A stretch of DNA of 59,303 bases from positions 1-59,303 of the forward strand of contig PDRZ01000029.1 in NCBI GenBank assembly GCA_002747035.1, written 5' to 3'. Of the stretch, positions 56,444-59,303 are shown one piece after another (the first letter of the stretch is position 1; every line of letters begins with the position of its first letter). The position numbers were made by a program, and so were the translations under genes. The DNA is from Rhodobacterales bacterium (GTDB lineage Bacteria > Pseudomonadota > Alphaproteobacteria > Rhodobacterales > Rhodobacteraceae). The notes below the pieces were generated by a model, which saw only the letters and a program-made list of their open reading frames with translations, ran no database searches and was not told where the DNA came from.

Positions 56444-56541
56444 GGGCAAAATTGCCCCCTGCCCCAGCGCCCCAGATTTGACTGGGAGATTTGACTGGGC
56501 CACGTAATATTCCTGTCACAGCCACCTTGCATAAACCCATC

Positions 56542-58713
56542 ATGACAAACGCAGATTTTCTCAAGGCACCATTCGCCGCCCCGACCGACCCCGAAATGGA
56601 CATCACCGGTCCGGGCCGTTTCTTCAATCGCGAACTCAGTTGGCTTGGGTTCAACTGGCGAGTGCTGGAAGAGGCCGGGAACCTGCGCGTGCCACTGTTG
56701 GAGCGGCTGCGGTTTTTGTCGATTTCGGCCACCAACCTGGACGAATTTTACACGGTGCGGGTTGCCGGATTGCGGGAATTGGTGCGCGAAGGGGTGACGA
56801 CCCCGGCGGCCGATGGGTTAAGCCCGGCCGAGCAGCTTGTCCTGATCAACGCGGATGCGCGCAAACTGATGGCCGAGCAACAGGCAACGTTCGACGCCCT
56901 GCGCGCCGAGATGGAGACCCACGGGATTTCCATCGCCAGCGGCGCCACGCTGACCGATGATGACCGCGCCCATTTGAAAACCGTCTTCCTGCGACAGGTG
57001 TTCCCGGTATTGTCACCGCTGGCCATCGACCCGGCCCACCCCTTCCCGTTCATCCCCAATACCGGCTTTTCGCTGGCCCTTCAGCTTGAACGCAGCGCGG
57101 ACAAGCGCAAGCTTCAGGCGCTTCTTCCCATTCCGCATCAGATTGACAGGTTTCTTCGCCTGCCTGCGGAAGGCGGCAAGATGCGGTTCCTGCCGCTTGA
57201 GGATTTGCTGCTGGAACATATCACCAGCCTGTTCCCGGGCTATGTGGTCAAAGGGTCCTGTGCCTTCCGCATCCTGCGTGACAGCGATTTGGAGGTCGAG
57301 GACGAGGCCGAGGACCTTGTCCGCGAATTCGAAACCGCGTTGAAACGTCGGCGCAGGGGCGAGGTGGTGCGGATGAAAATCACCGCCAAGGCCCCCCCGG
57401 CCCTGTTGTCGATGATCCGAAACGAATTGCACGTCAGCAACGACGAGATTGTCGAAGTGGATGGCATGATCGGGATGGCCGATCTGGGCGAACTGGTGGT
57501 GGACGAGCGGCCCGACCTGTTATGGCCCTCATTCAGCCCCCGTGTGCCGGAACGGGTTCAGGATTTCGAAGGCGACATGTTCGCGGCGATCCGCCAGAAG
57601 GACATGTTGCTGCACCATCCCTATGAAACCTTTGACATGGTGGTTCGGTTCCTGGCCCAGGCGGCGCACGACCCGGATGTGGTGGCGATCAAGCAGACGC
57701 TGTACCGCACCTCGCGCGACAGCCCGATCGTGTCGGCCCTGTGCGAAGCGGCGGAAGACGGCAAATCGGTCACCGCGCTGGTCGAGTTGAAGGCCCGGTT
57801 CGACGAAGCGGCCAATATCCGCCAGTCACGGCGGTTGGAGAGGTCCGGGGCGCATGTGGTTTACGGGTTCTTGAACCTGAAAACTCATGCCAAGATTTCC
57901 ACGGTGGTGCGGCGCGAGGGCGACGAATTGGTCACCTACACCCACTATGGCACCGGGAACTATCATCCAATCACGGCGCGTATCTATACGGATCTGAGCC
58001 TGTTCACCTGTGACGCCGCCCTGGGGCGCGACGCGACCAAGGTGTTCAATTACTTGTCAGGCTATGCTCAGCCCGATCAGCTGGAAAACCTGTCGATCTC
58101 TCCCATTTCTCTCAAACCCACCCTGTTGAAGATGATCGCGCGAGAGGCGGATCATGCCCGCGCCGGAAAGCCGGCTGAAATCTGGGCCAAGATGAATTCC
58201 CTGATCGATTCCGAAGTGATCGACGCGCTTTACGAAGCCTCGCAAGCCGGGGTCAGGATCAGCCTGGTGATCCGTGGGATTTGCGGATTGCGACCCGGTA
58301 TCAAAGGGTTGTCCGAGAACATACGAGTGAAATCCATCGTCGGACGGTTCCTGGAGCATTCGCGGATCGTGTGTTTTGGAAACAGTCATGGGCTGCCACA
58401 TAAAAAAGCGCGGGTCTATATGTCTTCGGCAGACTGGATGGGGCGCAACCTGAACCGACGTGTGGAAACGCTGGTAGAGATCGAAAACCCCACGGTAAAG
58501 GCACAGATTGTCAGCCAGGTGATGGCCGCAAACCTCGCGGACCAGGCGCAAAGCTGGATCATGAACCCCGACGGCAGCTTTACCCGCGCACAGGTGGCGG
58601 AGGGGGAGTTTGCCTTCAACTGTCACCGATTTTTTATGGAATACCCTTCGCTTTCCGGGCGCGGCTCAGCGGGCGCAGCGGACGTGCCGAAACTCACGCA
58701 TACCGAGGAATAG
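56542..58713 (+). CDS. ppk: polyphosphate kinase 1
   Basis: A 723-residue enzyme that makes polyphosphate from ATP. N-terminal [18 protein letters not shown] and [18 protein letters not shown], then the catalytic histidine in [13 protein letters not shown], then [21 protein letters not shown] and the C-terminal [22 protein letters not shown] with [14 protein letters not shown] 56542 is chosen; an earlier in-frame start at 56491 adds 17 atypical residues. In relatives ppx usually follows; here only a 17-codon frame does. Confidence 0.96.
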   Translation: MTNADFLKAPFAAPTDPEMDITGPGRFFNRELSWLGFNWRVLEEAGNLRVPLLERLRFLSISATNLDEFYTVRVAGLRELVREGVTTPAADGLSPAEQLVLINADARKLMAEQQATFDALRAEMETHGISIASGATLTDDDRAHLKTVFLRQVFPVLSPLAIDPAHPFPFIPNTGFSLALQLERSADKRKLQALLPIPHQIDRFLRLPAEGGKMRFLPLEDLLLEHITSLFPGYVVKGSCAFRILRDSDLEVEDEAEDLVREFETALKRRRRGEVVRMKITAKAPPALLSMIRNELHVSNDEIVEVDGMIGMADLGELVVDERPDLLWPSFSPRVPERVQDFEGDMFAAIRQKDMLLHHPYETFDMVVRFLAQAAHDPDVVAIKQTLYRTSRDSPIVSALCEAAEDGKSVTALVELKARFDEAANIRQSRRLERSGAHVVYGFLNLKTHAKISTVVRREGDELVTYTHYGTGNYHPITARIYTDLSLFTCDAALGRDATKVFNYLSGYAQPDQLENLSISPISLKPTLLKMIAREADHARAGKPAEIWAKMNSLIDSEVIDALYEASQAGVRISLVIRGICGLRPGIKGLSENIRVKSIVGRFLEHSRIVCFGNSHGLPHKKARVYMSSADWMGRNLNRRVETLVEIENPTVKAQIVSQVMAANLADQAQSWIMNPDGSFTRAQVAEGEFAFNCHRFFMEYPSLSGRGSAGAADVPKLTHTEE

Positions 58714-58719
58714 GGGAAT

Positions 58720-58773
58720 ATGGCCGAAAAACAGCTGCGCAGCCTCGATCCCGGGCGCAGACACGATTATTAG
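58720..58773 (+). pseudogene. truncated 17-codon ORF after ppk (possible ppx start)
   Basis: ATG 58720 lies seven bases past the ppk stop behind AGGGGAAT and encodes MAEKQLRSLDPGRRHDY, ending at TAG inside the palindrome at 58762. The good RBS and spacing suggest a once-coupled gene, perhaps ppx, lost by rearrangement. The sequence is too short to identify. Confidence 0.3.
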
Positions 58774-58785
58774 CTAATAATCGTG
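58762..58785. repeat. 24-bp perfect palindrome
   Basis: CACGATTATTAG joined directly to CTAATAATCGTG with no loop. It marks the point where the sequence downstream of ppk changes from ordered to decayed. It could be a joined pair of element ends or a ppk terminator. Confidence 0.65.
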
Positions 58786-58927
58786 CGCTTGGTACGAGGA
58801 GGTGTGCCTTGGGATCGGCGGTCCCGGTTGCGGGCTTGCCAGATGTTGACCGCCATCGACCCGGCCTTGCCCATGCTGCGCAACGTCACTGCGATGGTGC
58901 CGGTCATCGCCGCAATGCCATCTACCC

Positions 58928-58990
58928 CTCTTCCTCGGGGTCACCGGCAAGCCCGTTCTGGTCGATGGCGGCCTAACCGTTGCCGCCCGC
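58928..58990 (+). pseudogene. short-chain dehydrogenase remnant (C-terminus)
   Basis: One plus frame reads LFLGVTGKPVLVDGGLTVAA, close to the C-terminal end of SDR enzymes (ITGxxxxVDGG). The preceding and following bases hold no long open frame, so this is a leftover piece. The rest of 58786-59190 shows nothing firm. Confidence 0.35.
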
Positions 58991-59208
58991 CGGATCGAAC
59001 GGGCTGTGCCTGCAGGGGCCACGGCGTTCGGGTTCAGCTTTTATTCAACCCTCACCCGACAAAGCAGGTCCAACCGTCCCCTTGCTATGGACATGCCAAT
59101 GCGATGAAAGGCGGACTGTTTTCCTTGAACCACCCCAGCGCGAATCGCGCGATCCAGCAGGCATACCCGCCTTGCAACGCCGGTTTTGATATCTAGAGTC
59201 TTTCCCGA

Positions 59209-59303
59209 TCAGGTTGAGTTATAGGCTGCGTTTTGGATGTAGTTTGCGCATTCTTGTTGGCTAATCGCGTTGAGGGCTGTTTTGATGGCGTCACACAACG
59301 TGT
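59209..59303 (-). CDS. IS630-family transposase, C-terminal part
   Basis: The minus frame entering from the window edge reads TLCDAIKTALNAISQQEC then ANYIQNAAYNST and stops with TGA at 59209-59211. The ISxxECxNYIxNAxY pattern is typical of the IS630/Tc1-mariner transposase C-terminus. Only 31 codons are visible, so intactness cannot be judged. The element end should lie near the TA at 59192 or a little beyond. Confidence 0.6.
   Translation of the reverse strand, partial: TLCDAIKTALNAISQQECANYIQNAAYNST

Overview
The window reads as a chromosomal segment of a high-GC alphaproteobacterium, most likely a marine Rhodobacterales (Roseobacter-group) species. The evidence is gene content and order: a contiguous mdh-sucC-sucD-sucA-sucB-lpd tricarboxylic-acid block, an ethylmalonyl-CoA-pathway operon (mcl2-nnrU-DUF1737-mch), a SUV3-type helicase/S4/fdxA/carD string, ftsEX beside an MJ0042 zinc-ribbon protein, and a short ProRS without an editing insertion. 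No rRNA, tRNA, CRISPR array, prophage or plasmid backbone was seen.

Layout. 1-420: decayed IS630-type remnant. 423-4086 (-): operon of a TVP38/TMEM64 membrane protein, a mercuric-reductase-like FAD oxidoreductase and a sensor histidine kinase. 4301-5224 (+): rpmH-rnpA-yidD with a textbook promoter, but no yidC next. 5359-9680: ychF (-), trpA, a duplicated-fold membrane protein and an extradiol dioxygenase (hpaD type). 9966-12379: phnM and a secreted lipase-like hydrolase (-), then a Nudix protein (+). 12473-15149 (-): mcl2-nnrU-DUF1737-mch. 15542-18747: small periplasmic protein, TauE permease, mdh, sulfotransferase. 19125-30072: suc/lpd block with several small inserted genes. 30073-30880: repeat-hit, decayed region. 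30881-37240: plsC-ftsX-ftsE (-), zinc-ribbon protein (+), hpaR-like regulator (-), cobT (-) and cobS (+). 37553-42663 (-): TPR protein, SUV3-like helicase, S4 protein, fdxA, carD. 42732-46995: SCP2 and hydrolase pair, FAH-family enzyme (-), oligoendopeptidase. 46996-47530: second repeat-hit region with a truncated dehydrogenase. 47533-51690 (-): lolC/E-lolD, DUF2937, proS. 51943-58713 (+): chemoreceptor, PerM-type permease, HdaA-like protein, ppk. 58714-59303: decayed region ending in the 3' end of an IS630 transposase.

How the genes work together. Most are housekeeping. The suc/lpd/mdh block supplies the oxidative half of the TCA cycle. The mcl2/mch operon handles C4/C5 CoA esters during C2 assimilation, and its malate can enter the cycle through mdh. 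hpaD and hpaR are separated parts of a homoprotocatechuate pathway whose other genes are not here.

The most distinctive non-gene signal is a set of short palindromic repeats bounded by TA and beginning TAAAGC. Four genes (yidD, cobT, carD and the FAH-family gene) take their TAA stop codon from the edge of such an element. One element sits inside another, and the IS630-like remnant at the left edge has a similar terminal sequence. A separate 106-bp repeat occurs twice in inverted orientation, each copy breaking a reading frame. I read these as IS630/mariner-like miniature elements that double as stop-plus-terminator modules. This is an inference that needs a genome-wide search.
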